Notes under the pieces: model-generated
The model's database searches: none
Told to the model about the DNA's origin: nothing
The model's input: the letters and a program-made list of their open reading frames with translations, nothing else
Assembly (NCBI RefSeq): GCF_900637845.1
Contig: NZ_LR134439.1
Coordinates: forward strand, 1,550,001 to 1,614,000
Reading direction: 5' to 3'
DNA from: Erysipelothrix rhusiopathiae
GTDB lineage: Bacteria; Bacillota_I; Bacilli_A; Erysipelotrichales; Erysipelotrichaceae
Length of the DNA: 64,000 nucleotides
In this document: in pieces, positions 51,358 through 60,573 of the stretch
How positions within the stretch are numbered: position 1 is the first letter of the stretch
Layout of the letters: the number at the start of each line of letters is the position of its first letter
Made by a program: the position numbers and the translations under genes

Positions 51358-52968
51358 TTATTCGGCGTCGTAGTACTCATCAAATTCATCAAAGTCGATT
51401 TCTTCTTCTAACCATGAATTTGATTCAGCTGCCTGTTGTTTCTCAATTTGTTTGAGCTCTTCAGGTGAATACTCAGGAAGAATATCATACTCTTTTTCTT
51501 TAAGAAGTTCACTAGTATTAACTGGCTTATCTTCTTCACGTTCTGGTTTACGTCTACGACGGCGTAAATCTTGTTCTTCTTTACGTGATGCATCTGCAAG
51601 TTGTTCAAATTTAGATACATAATCTGTACGTGGTTTGAAAACATCTTTGCGATCAAGTTTAATTGCTTCTTCTGATTCTTCAGTTTCTTCGATTATAATT
51701 TCTTCAGAAACTACATCCGTTACTTCTGTTTGTTCAACTTCTTGAACTTCTTCAATAATTGATTCTGCAAGATCTGCTGTTTCTTCAACTTCAACAATTT
51801 CTTCTGCGTCAACAGTTGCTTCAACTTCAGTTCGAACTACAAGTTCTTCATTCACTTCTTCTTGTACTTGTTTAGAACGTATTTCAGCTTCGTAAGCAGC
51901 CATTAGTGAAACATAATCAATACCATCTGCTTCTGCTTCAGACACTGATTTAATATCGATACGTTGTTTCGTTAGACGTACCGCTAAACGGGCATTTTTA
52001 CCACGTTTACCGATTGCTAGTGAGAGTTGATTATCATCAACAATAACAACAAGGCCTTTATTATCCGCATTGGGATAAACAGCAATCACTTCTGCTGGAG
52101 CGAGTGCATTATTGATTAACTCAACCATGTTATCGCTCCACTCAAAGATATCGATTTTTTCACCTTTAAGTTCTTCAATAATTGCTTGAACACGACTACC
52201 ACGTGGTCCGATACATGCTCCAATAGGATCAATATCTGAATCATGTGAATAAACTGCAATTTTTGTACGTTCACCGGCTTCACGTGCAATCGCTTTGATT
52301 TCAACTTGTCCTTCAAAAATTTCAGGAACTTCATTTTCAAACAAACGACGTACAAGCATCGCATCAGCGCGTGATACAAGGATTTGAGCACCTTTTGTAT
52401 CGCGGTTAACATCAGTGATTACAACTTTAAGCGTTTGACCTTCACGGTATGTTTCGCCTTCAATTTGTGCAGCACGAGGCATAACTGCTAAAGATTTACC
52501 TAAGTTAAGAACAACAAATTTTTCTTCAACACTTTCAACCATTGCCATAATCATTTCGCCGAGTTGATCAATATATTCATCATAAACAGCTTGTTTTTCA
52601 GCTTCACGAATTTTTTGTTTAATAACATTTTTCGCTAGTGTCGCTGCAGCACGTCCTAATTCAACAATTGGTTCTTCAATCATGTAGTACTCGCCTACTT
52701 GAAGTCCTTCTGCACCTTCAGGAAGTTCTGTAATTCCAACTTCTAATTCATCGTCCATAACTTCTTCAACCACGAGAAATTTATGGAATAATTTCATTTC
52801 TTGAGTTCTTTCATCAATGATTACATCGACAAGTGCATCAGGAACACCAATTTGTTTGCGATACGCTTTAATCAGTGAGTCTTGTAATGCATCAATAATA
52901 ATCTCTTTTGAAATATTGCGATTATCTTCAATTTCTTGCATCGCTAATATAACATTTTTAACGTTCAT
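51358..52968 (-). CDS. nusA: Transcription termination/antitermination factor NusA with long acidic C-terminal tail
   Basis: NusA binds RNA polymerase and modulates pausing, termination and antitermination. The 536 residues have the N-terminal polymerase-binding domain (about 1-125), an S1 domain (VEEKFVVLNLGKSLAVMP onward) and two KH domains with DPIGACIGPRGSRVQAII and LSLAIGKRGKNARLAVRL. From about residue 350 the protein continues into a low-complexity acidic region rich in Glu and Val (about 365-455), then Arg-rich and acidic segments to the end. Bacillus NusA ends near residue 370, so this tail of about 170 residues is unusual. The gene follows rimP by 12 bases. Confidence 0.95.
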   Translation of the reverse strand: MNVKNVILAMQEIEDNRNISKEIIIDALQDSLIKAYRKQIGVPDALVDVIIDERTQEMKLFHKFLVVEEVMDDELEVGITELPEGAEGLQVGEYYMIEEPIVELGRAAATLAKNVIKQKIREAEKQAVYDEYIDQLGEMIMAMVESVEEKFVVLNLGKSLAVMPRAAQIEGETYREGQTLKVVITDVNRDTKGAQILVSRADAMLVRRLFENEVPEIFEGQVEIKAIAREAGERTKIAVYSHDSDIDPIGACIGPRGSRVQAIIEELKGEKIDIFEWSDNMVELINNALAPAEVIAVYPNADNKGLVVIVDDNQLSLAIGKRGKNARLAVRLTKQRIDIKSVSEAEADGIDYVSLMAAYEAEIRSKQVQEEVNEELVVRTEVEATVDAEEIVEVEETADLAESIIEEVQEVEQTEVTDVVSEEIIIEETEESEEAIKLDRKDVFKPRTDYVSKFEQLADASRKEEQDLRRRRRKPEREEDKPVNTSELLKEKEYDILPEYSPEELKQIEKQQAAESNSWLEEEIDFDEFDEYYDAE

Positions 52969-52980
52969 TTCACTATCTCC

Positions 52981-53412
52981 TTAAACTTTAACCGCTAATC
53001 TTAGCATTTTAATATTTAAACGTTCAATTGCAATTTTCTTTAATGCTGTTTTTTGTCTATAAGATACAACAACCTCGTTTTCGTCTACGGATATTACTGT
53101 TCCTTCTACATAGTCAGCACCTTGTATTGGATTTTTAAATTTAATTAATACGTATTGATCAACAACATTATCATAATCTTCTTCAAGAATGACACGTTCT
53201 GCACCTGCAGAACCTACATCAAGACCAATCTCATAATCCAATGCTTCACCAAATGCTTCACCAGCCTTCGCACAGATTTCTAGATCCACAGGTTTGAAGT
53301 CTTTACGTGCAATACTCAATTCAAGTAATTCATTACTAATGAGTTCTGCATCAATAATATCAAGTCCCAGTGCTTCTGCAGTTGGTTTAATTTTCTCTAA
53401 ATACTTTTCCAT
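52981..53412 (-). CDS. rimP: Ribosome maturation factor RimP
   Basis: RimP assists 30S assembly. The 143 residues have the N-terminal alpha/beta domain with LGLDIIDAEL and the following ELSIARKD, VDLEICAKAGEAFGEALD (family helix), IGLDVGSAGAERV (typical of DVSSPG-type turn) and an Sm-like C-terminal domain. It is the first gene of the nusA operon and is read from a promoter at 53477-53505. Confidence 0.92.
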   Translation of the reverse strand: MEKYLEKIKPTAEALGLDIIDAELISNELLELSIARKDFKPVDLEICAKAGEAFGEALDYEIGLDVGSAGAERVILEEDYDNVVDQYVLIKFKNPIQGADYVEGTVISVDENEVVVSYRQKTALKKIAIERLNIKMLRLAVKV

Positions 53413-53436
53413 AATCGCTCCTTAGACAATATATAA

Positions 53437-53455
53437 GGAGTGGCTTAACCACTCC
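53437..53455 (-). promoter_or_regulatory. Leader hairpin upstream of rimP-nusA
   Basis: GGAGTGG / CCACTCC with a five-base loop lies between the rimP promoter and gene, followed by TTATATATTG on the minus strand. The T-tract is too poor to be sure of termination; it may be a leader element for feedback by NusA or RimP. Confidence 0.5.
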
Positions 53456-53476
53456 TCTGTTTCAAAGTATATGCAT

Positions 53477-53505
53477 ATTATACACTTAAACCGAGGTAAA
53501 AGCAA
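53477..53505 (-). promoter_or_regulatory. Promoter of the rimP-nusA-infB-rbfA operon
   Basis: On the minus strand, TTGCTT (53500-53505), 17-base spacer and consensus TATAAT (53477-53482). Confidence 0.78.
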
Positions 53506-53561
53506 ATCTATGCATCCAGTTTCAGCAGTTAAAAATAGATAAATTTAAGTCATTTAATCTT

Positions 53562-56500
53562 CTAAAACAAACTCATCTGATTACTATCTTGTAAATGGGA
53601 AGTAACACCCAACTCATCCAGTTTTTTGACCGAAGTAGAACTAATTCCACCTCGCGTCATCAGATCTTTTTTGGATATAAATGGTTGTTCTTCGCGTGCT
53701 TTCACAAGTTGTCGGGCAACGTTATCACCCAAACCATCCACTACGTTAAACGGTGGAAGAATTGCTTTATCATCGCGGGGATCCAGACTGAACTCCGTAG
53801 CCTTTGACAACTCTAAATCTAGAGGACTTACTTTATACCCTCTACTTTGGAGTTCAAGTGTTACCTCCAGTGTATCAATTAGATTTTTTTCTTTAATTGT
53901 TACATCTTTTTTGGTATCAAAACTCTTTAACCGCATATTAATTGAGTTTAAACGACTTGCGACTATTTCTTGTGATGCACACATCGTTTCAATCTCATAA
54001 GCGTTTACCCGCAATGTAAAGTACACTGCATAATAAGCTCTCGCATAATAAACCTTAAACCACGCTACACGAATTGCCATCATAACATAGGCTACAGCAT
54101 GCGCCTTAGGGAACATGTACTTGATTTTTAGACACGAATCAATATACCACTCAGGTACATTATTTCGTTTCATGGAAGCAATCCATTCATCGGTAAGTCC
54201 GCGTCCTTTTCGAACACTTTCCATGATGGTAAATGCTTCCTTCGCTTCAAGACCATAATGCATGAGATCAACCATGATATCATCTCGACACCCAATTACC
54301 TTATCAAACGCTAATCCTTGTTTGATTAATTCTTCAGCATTATTACGCCAAACATCGGTTCCATGAGAAAGACCTGATATACGCACTAAATCCGAGAACT
54401 TATTCGGGCGCGTTGCTTCAAGCATTCCACGAACAAATGGAGTTCCAAACTCGGGCAATCCCAATCCACCAGTGACTTCATGATATTTGCGCTCATCGAC
54501 GTCTAAGGCCTCTGTCGAACCAAAAAGTGATAAGGTTTTCTTGTCATTCATCGGTACATCATGAATATCAACACCGGTTAAACGTTCTAACATTTTCATC
54601 GCTGTTGGATCCACATGTCCTAAGATATCGAGTTTAAGTACATTATCATCAATATCATGAAATTCGAAATGTGTTGTATACCACGTAGAATCCGGATTGT
54701 TTGCTGGATATTGAATAGGCGTAAAATCATGAACATCCATATAGTCTGGAACAACAATAATCCCACCAGGATGTTGTCCTGTTGTTCGTTTAACCCCTTC
54801 TGCTCCTATGGCAAGATAGGTATTCCATGCATTATTACTATTTGTAATATTCATACTCTCGTGATAACCCAGAACATACCCAAATGCAGTTTTTTGCGCA
54901 ACCGTTGATATCGTACCTGCTCGATAAACATATTCCTCACCAAATATTTCTTTGGTGTATGCATGTGCAAATTCCTGGTAGTCTCCTGAAAAGTTTAAAT
55001 CGATATCAGGTACTTTGTCACCTTCGAATCCTAAAAACGTTTCAAACGGAATATCTTGGCCTTCACAATGTAACGCTTTGCCACAATTCGGACAATCTTT
55101 AGGGTCTAAGTCAAATCCCGAAGAGTACTCACCATTTAGAAAGAACTCATTGTAATGGCAATTATCACAAACGTAATGAGGCGCAAGCGGATTAACCTCG
55201 GTAATCTCAGCCATCGTAGCAACAAGAGAAGAACCAACAGAACCACGAGACCCTACTAGATAACCGTCATCGAGCGACTTTTTCACAAGAAGATGAGAAA
55301 TATAGTAAATAACACCGTAACCATTTCCAAAAATTGATTTAAGTTCTCGTTCAATTCGTGCCTGAACAAGTTCAGGGAGTGGATTTCCATAGAGCTTATG
55401 CGCATTATGGTAAACAATATCTTTGAGGAGCTCATCACTGTTTTCAAGATGAGGTGTAAACAACTCTTTTTTCTTGGGTGAAATATCTTCAATTTCATTT
55501 AATAATTTTACAGGGTTTTTAACGACATACTCGTAGGCTTTATCTGCACCTAGAAATGCGAATGCATCCAACATTTCATTGGTACTTCTAAAATGTTGGT
55601 TCGGGGCCTCGAAAGCCATTCGGCGTTGTTCGTTAAAAATATATAAGGGATGACGTGAGCCACCAATCCCCTGTGAATGGATGTAAACATCGCGGATTAC
55701 TTTTTCACTAGGATGGTTATAGTGTACATTCCCAACAGCTAATATCGGTTTATTGAGCTTTGTAGCTGTCGCTATAATACGATTAATAATATCTAGTAAA
55801 CGTGATTCACTTTCAATTGCCTGACTCTCCAACAAAGGAGCATATAAGTCTAAAGGCATAATCTCTACATAATCATAAAACGCAACGCAACGCTCAAGTG
55901 CTTCTTGACTTTTATTCATAGCAATTTCAAAGAGTTCAGAATTGGTGCACCCTGCTCCTATTAGTAAATTCTCACGGAATCGTTCTAATTCACGCCTTAA
56001 AATTCTTGGCTCTGCCATGACCGCATCCCCTTTTGACGTTTTACCAAAAAACGCAAGATATTTTGTATGCGAAAGGGTTATTAATTGATATAGATCTTTA
56101 ATACTGGATTGTGTTTTAGCAATTACAGTGCAATGACTTTTCCGTAATTTTTTAAAACTTGATTCATTATTTAAAGATTGGAGATCATCAATCGTCTGCA
56201 TCGTACTCAATTGCTCAAGACGTAACATTTCTAAGAATACAAGCGATAATACTTCGGCATCATAATCAGCACGGTGAGCAACACCTTCGTCATAACCAAT
56301 TCGCATAAATCGTGCAATACTTCCCAAACGATATGAGCGTCGATTATCAAAGAGTGCACGTGATAAATCTAAAGTATCAATCACTGCATTTTGAATTGGT
56401 TCTTTTCCTATTCTACGAAGTGTTTCTTGAATAAAATCAATATCAAACTGCGCATTATGGGCCACCAGCACATGATCGCCTAAGAATTCTAAAATTTCAT

Positions 56501-57863
56501 CCATCGCTTCTTCAATTGATGGCGCATTCACGAGATCTGCATCCGTTATATTGGTTAGTTCTTGAATAAAAGGTCTAACCGGAACCGGTGCTTTTATAAA
56601 TGTTTGCATCTTCTTAACAACGCGACCATTTTCAATTAAAACCCCTCCAAATTCAATGATGTGATCATAATAATTTGAAAGACCTGTTGTTTCCAAGTCA
56701 AAAGAAACATAGGATCCTGTTTGAAGTGATTCACCATGAGCATTCGAAACAATTTTAAGCTCACCATCAACCATATTCATCTCAACACCGTATCCCAATT
56801 TAAATTCATGGTTCGGATATTTCGATCGTAATTTTTTAAGATTACCATATGCTTTCGGAAAACCTTGGACACCGGTATGATCTGTAATGATCATACCCGG
56901 ATGGCCCCATTCAAAAGCTTGCGCCATATATTCTGAGGCATCATTAATTCCGTCCATCTCAGAAAACTTCGTATGTAAATGAAACTCGACACGTTTTTCA
57001 TCAGCTGTATCAAAACGACGGAAAATATTATCAATTTCCTCATAACGATCCATCTTGAAAATGTAATCACGTTCATATTTCGCATCAAACACATAGGTTC
57101 CAAAAACACGGATACAAATACCTTTGGAAATGATTTCTTCCTCAGTGTCCGCAAAATCAACAACACAAATTGCAGATTCCCCATCACTTAAATAATACTT
57201 CGCAATGAATTTCCCTGTTCTTGTTTCACGAACTTCTACATCAAAGACTTTACCCGCTACCGAAACATCACGTGCTTCATCCGTAAGTAAACTCATTTTT
57301 ATCGGATTATAGTTTCCTTTACCATTTCGTCGTTTCGGAACTCTGGAAACAACTTTTCGATCAACTACTTCAACTTTATCAATTTTAGGCATTTCGGATA
57401 CCTCATCTTCAAGGCTTCCCGTTGAAATTTCCGCATCCACTTCAAGATCAATACCCAATGATTTTAATGCATCACACAAAGCATTACACTCTCGTAACGT
57501 TGCTTCTTGGTGATGCTGATCAATACATAATAACCTAAGCTGTTTATCAACAAGTTGCAACGATGCTTCTTTTACAGCACTTAAATTATTCGCACGAACA
57601 ATCATATCCGTATATTGACTGATATTTAAAAAATCAAGTTCACAATGATTAGACTGAACAATAAGCTCAACGTCCGTTTTTGTATACAATTTTAATTTTT
57701 TCGTTAACTCTCTATAGACTGAAAAAGGTAATGCATTCATTACCTTCACGTTGAGAATCAATTTCTTTTTTTCTGGATTATACTTACACGAGATAATGTC
57801 CGCATCCTCAAAATGAAACGAATAATTTTTATTAATTCCAAGTTTGTCAAAAATTTCGGTCAC
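53562..57863 (-). CDS. polC: DNA polymerase III PolC-type catalytic subunit
   Basis: The replicative polymerase of low-GC Gram-positives, with built-in 3'-5' exonuclease. The 1433 residues have an N-terminal domain, an OB fold, a PHP domain starting near HLHTKFSEMDG (about 293), an inserted DEDD exonuclease starting with SFDLETTGLS (D389), and then the rest of PHP. A zinc-ligand cluster CDNC/DCPNCG follows (about 898-925), the catalytic PDIDLNFSG is near 953, and a helix-hairpin-helix lies near the C-terminus (DGLGDNVARQLVKAREEQPF). The end QMSLF resembles a clamp-binding peptide. It follows rnc by 16 bases. Confidence 0.96.
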   Translation of the reverse strand: MTEIFDKLGINKNYSFHFEDADIISCKYNPEKKKLILNVKVMNALPFSVYRELTKKLKLYTKTDVELIVQSNHCELDFLNISQYTDMIVRANNLSAVKEASLQLVDKQLRLLCIDQHHQEATLRECNALCDALKSLGIDLEVDAEISTGSLEDEVSEMPKIDKVEVVDRKVVSRVPKRRNGKGNYNPIKMSLLTDEARDVSVAGKVFDVEVRETRTGKFIAKYYLSDGESAICVVDFADTEEEIISKGICIRVFGTYVFDAKYERDYIFKMDRYEEIDNIFRRFDTADEKRVEFHLHTKFSEMDGINDASEYMAQAFEWGHPGMIITDHTGVQGFPKAYGNLKKLRSKYPNHEFKLGYGVEMNMVDGELKIVSNAHGESLQTGSYVSFDLETTGLSNYYDHIIEFGGVLIENGRVVKKMQTFIKAPVPVRPFIQELTNITDADLVNAPSIEEAMDEILEFLGDHVLVAHNAQFDIDFIQETLRRIGKEPIQNAVIDTLDLSRALFDNRRSYRLGSIARFMRIGYDEGVAHRADYDAEVLSLVFLEMLRLEQLSTMQTIDDLQSLNNESSFKKLRKSHCTVIAKTQSSIKDLYQLITLSHTKYLAFFGKTSKGDAVMAEPRILRRELERFRENLLIGAGCTNSELFEIAMNKSQEALERCVAFYDYVEIMPLDLYAPLLESQAIESESRLLDIINRIIATATKLNKPILAVGNVHYNHPSEKVIRDVYIHSQGIGGSRHPLYIFNEQRRMAFEAPNQHFRSTNEMLDAFAFLGADKAYEYVVKNPVKLLNEIEDISPKKKELFTPHLENSDELLKDIVYHNAHKLYGNPLPELVQARIERELKSIFGNGYGVIYYISHLLVKKSLDDGYLVGSRGSVGSSLVATMAEITEVNPLAPHYVCDNCHYNEFFLNGEYSSGFDLDPKDCPNCGKALHCEGQDIPFETFLGFEGDKVPDIDLNFSGDYQEFAHAYTKEIFGEEYVYRAGTISTVAQKTAFGYVLGYHESMNITNSNNAWNTYLAIGAEGVKRTTGQHPGGIIVVPDYMDVHDFTPIQYPANNPDSTWYTTHFEFHDIDDNVLKLDILGHVDPTAMKMLERLTGVDIHDVPMNDKKTLSLFGSTEALDVDERKYHEVTGGLGLPEFGTPFVRGMLEATRPNKFSDLVRISGLSHGTDVWRNNAEELIKQGLAFDKVIGCRDDIMVDLMHYGLEAKEAFTIMESVRKGRGLTDEWIASMKRNNVPEWYIDSCLKIKYMFPKAHAVAYVMMAIRVAWFKVYYARAYYAVYFTLRVNAYEIETMCASQEIVASRLNSINMRLKSFDTKKDVTIKEKNLIDTLEVTLELQSRGYKVSPLDLELSKATEFSLDPRDDKAILPPFNVVDGLGDNVARQLVKAREEQPFISKKDLMTRGGISSTSVKKLDELGVTSHLQDSNQMSLF

Positions 57864-57879
57864 GATATCATCTCCTTTT

Positions 57880-58560
57880 TTATTTTACAAGTTTCTCAAA
57901 TGCATCCTTCGCTGCCATTTGTTCTGCTTTCTTTTTCGATAAGCCTTTTCCTTGGCCAAAAATAAGTTCATCCAACTTCACAACCACTTCAAATTCAGGT
58001 GCATTGGATGGACCCACAACATTGATAACTTCATAACTGACCGACTTACGTGAGTCAGATTGTATATACTCCTGTAACTTAGTTTTATAATCCGTAATAC
58101 TTAAGGATTCAAGTTCATTAAAAGCATCATTCATTACAGAATCAAGTACACGATTAACACTATCGATACCACTATCTAAATAGAGTGCACCAATAAAACT
58201 TTCGAATAAATCAGCGATAATTGAAACTCTGACTCTACCACCGTTTTTTTCCTCACCCATCCCCAACATTAGATAATCATTGAGTTTAAGTTTTAAGCTA
58301 TATTGTGCAAGGGCATCTTCGCAAACGAGTTTTGCTCGATAAAGCGTCATATCCCCTTCATTAAAATGATCTTGATGCTTAAAAAGACGCTCTGATACAC
58401 AAATTTGTAATACAGCATCGCCCATAAATTCAAGACGTTCATTATCTTCTAATAATTCTTCTGCCTCATTCACATAAGAAGAATGAATAAAAGCATTATT
58501 AATTAAATCTTTATTAAAGTATGGAATCTTCATAGAATCCAATAAATCCCATTTTGTCAT
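57880..58560 (-). CDS. rnc: Ribonuclease III
   Basis: RNase III cleaves double-stranded RNA in rRNA and mRNA processing. The 226 residues begin with a nuclease domain carrying NERLEFMGDAVLQICVSE (the signature with catalytic acidic residues) and LFESFIGALYLDSG. The double-stranded-RNA-binding domain spans about 155-226 (DYKTKLQEYIQSD and SKKKAEQMAAKDAFEKL). The usual smc and ftsY genes do not follow; polC does. It is preceded by recG after 27 bases. Confidence 0.95.
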   Translation of the reverse strand: MTKWDLLDSMKIPYFNKDLINNAFIHSSYVNEAEELLEDNERLEFMGDAVLQICVSERLFKHQDHFNEGDMTLYRAKLVCEDALAQYSLKLKLNDYLMLGMGEEKNGGRVRVSIIADLFESFIGALYLDSGIDSVNRVLDSVMNDAFNELESLSITDYKTKLQEYIQSDSRKSVSYEVINVVGPSNAPEFEVVVKLDELIFGQGKGLSKKKAEQMAAKDAFEKLVK

Positions 58561-58587
58561 GTTATCACCTTATAATATTATACACCA

Positions 58588-60546
58588 TTATGTCGTTTTA
58601 AAATACTGTCGGCGGTCGACATCCGCAATTATTTCTTGGTAATCTGCATTATCTAAATTTTGAGAAATAGCGATTGCATCTGTCTTAGCTTGTTTAAGGA
58701 TATTTTCATCTTTTATAATATCTCCCAGAATAAAGTTTGGAAGTCCCGACTGACGTTGACCTAAAACATCTCCAAACCCTCTAAGTCTCATATCAATCAT
58801 TGATAATTCAAAACCATCATGGGAAGAAACTAGCGCGTTCATTCTATGTGCTGTTTCATCACTTTCATTACTGCTAAGCAAATAGCATACACCTTGCTTA
58901 CCACCACGCCCTACACGACCTCTTAACTGATGAAGTGTTGCAAGACCAAACTGCTCAGCATTATAAATAATCATCATATTGGCATTATGCACGTCAAGAC
59001 CTACTTCGATAACACTTGTGCTAATAAGAATATCAATATCCCCTGAAACAAACGATTGCATTTTCGAAGCCTTTAATTCACTTGGCATTTTACCATGTAC
59101 AAAGTCAACATTATAACTACTGAATACTGGTTTAAGATTCTCACAAATTGTATGAACATTTTTAACACCTGCCCGCTCACCCTCTTCAATCGCTGCACAA
59201 ACGATATAAATCTGCTCTTGATTCTTTAAACGATCATGAATTGGCTTCATAATACTACGGAGTGAATTTTCATGAATCCAATGTGTTTCGATTTCTTTTC
59301 GATGACTTGGATAAGTCGCAATCGTAGAAACATCGAGGTCAAAGAATAAACTCGCGGCAAGGGTACGTGGTATGGGTGTCGCCGAAAGCATGAGGGTATC
59401 AATACGTTTTCCCTTTGTGATGAGTGCTCGACGTTGTTCGACACCAAAACGATGTTGTTCATCAATAATCGCAAGACCGAGATTATGAAAGACCACGTCT
59501 TTTTGAAAAAGTGCATGCGTACCAAAAATAACAGATGCTTCACCAGTACCGATTGCTTGAATCACGTCGTCTCGATGATCAATACCTTGAGATAACACAA
59601 CACAATTGATATCTGGAAAAAGTTTCTGAAAAGACCGAACATGTTGCATTAATAATAACTCAGTGGGAACCATAAATGCGACTTGATATCCCGCTAAATA
59701 GTTTGCATAGGCAGCAAGAAACGCAACAACAGTTTTCCCACTCCCAACATCACCTTGGAGTAATCGATTCATTTTTTTAGATGATTCAAGATCATTAAGA
59801 ATATCATCTAAAGATTGTTTTTGATCAACAGTCAGTTTAAAAGGCAAGATCTCAATTTCTTCTAGAACCTTAGCGCGTTCAAATAACTTGGAGACACCAT
59901 ACTCGCGATCACTATTATTTAATGTAATCGAAAGATGGTAAGCTAAAAACTCCTCATATTTAAGTGTTCTTAAACCATGGTGAAGTTCTGTTTCACTTCG
60001 TGGCATGTGAATTGATTTAACAGCATCAAAACGATCCATAAGTTTATATTGATCTTGAAATTCTACAGGTATAATGTTGGGCAACGATACATTTTCCATA
60101 ATCTTTAGGATTAAACGCTCAATTTCATATTGTTTAATTCCTGATTTTTGACTATAGATCGGTTTAATTCCAACGATATCTTGAATATCCTTATTACTTA
60201 CCGTTTTCGCAGTGATATTACCTTCTTTTCCGACGACACCAACTACCACAATACCGTGTTCGTAATGGCGCGTATTCAGATAGCGTCGGTTGAAAATCGC
60301 GACAGGAACAATCTCATCTTGAAAAACAACTTTAAAATTTGTTACTGATTGATTGCGACGGAATGTAAAATTTTTAAAACCACCCAATAATCGTCCCGAA
60401 AAAACAACGGTATCTCCTGGTCGCCATGCATCTCGAGGTTTCGCCTCCAGACGCTCATAACGATAGGGAAAAACCATTAAGAAACTTTCAGGTGTGTCAG
60501 CACCATAAGTTTCAATGATTTTTAATTGTTTATCCGTGAGTTTCAT
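58588..60546 (-). CDS. recG: ATP-dependent DNA helicase RecG
   Basis: RecG remodels stalled replication forks and branched DNA. The 652 residues have an N-terminal wedge/OB region and helicase domains with Walker A LQGDVGSGKTVVA (about 262-274), DEQHRFGVEQR (DEEH-type box), SATPIPRTLA, TSVIEVGLDV, LRGRVGRG and the C-terminal FGDVLGQRQSGLPNF. No Shine-Dalgarno is visible before the ATG: a terminator-like hairpin and seven T sit directly upstream. I keep this start because MKLTDKQLKIIETYG leads into family-like sequence and no better one is evident. Confidence 0.94.
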   Translation of the reverse strand: MKLTDKQLKIIETYGADTPESFLMVFPYRYERLEAKPRDAWRPGDTVVFSGRLLGGFKNFTFRRNQSVTNFKVVFQDEIVPVAIFNRRYLNTRHYEHGIVVVGVVGKEGNITAKTVSNKDIQDIVGIKPIYSQKSGIKQYEIERLILKIMENVSLPNIIPVEFQDQYKLMDRFDAVKSIHMPRSETELHHGLRTLKYEEFLAYHLSITLNNSDREYGVSKLFERAKVLEEIEILPFKLTVDQKQSLDDILNDLESSKKMNRLLQGDVGSGKTVVAFLAAYANYLAGYQVAFMVPTELLLMQHVRSFQKLFPDINCVVLSQGIDHRDDVIQAIGTGEASVIFGTHALFQKDVVFHNLGLAIIDEQHRFGVEQRRALITKGKRIDTLMLSATPIPRTLAASLFFDLDVSTIATYPSHRKEIETHWIHENSLRSIMKPIHDRLKNQEQIYIVCAAIEEGERAGVKNVHTICENLKPVFSSYNVDFVHGKMPSELKASKMQSFVSGDIDILISTSVIEVGLDVHNANMMIIYNAEQFGLATLHQLRGRVGRGGKQGVCYLLSSNESDETAHRMNALVSSHDGFELSMIDMRLRGFGDVLGQRQSGLPNFILGDIIKDENILKQAKTDAIAISQNLDNADYQEIIADVDRRQYFKTT

Positions 60547-60573
60547 AAAAAAATAAAAGGGCTAAGCCCTTTT
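60547..60573 (-). terminator. Terminator-like hairpin immediately before the recG start
   Basis: On the minus strand, AAAAGGGC / GCCCTTTT with a TTA loop, followed by ATTTTTTT and then the recG ATG. It overlaps the stop of the FakA-like gene. Confidence 0.7.
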
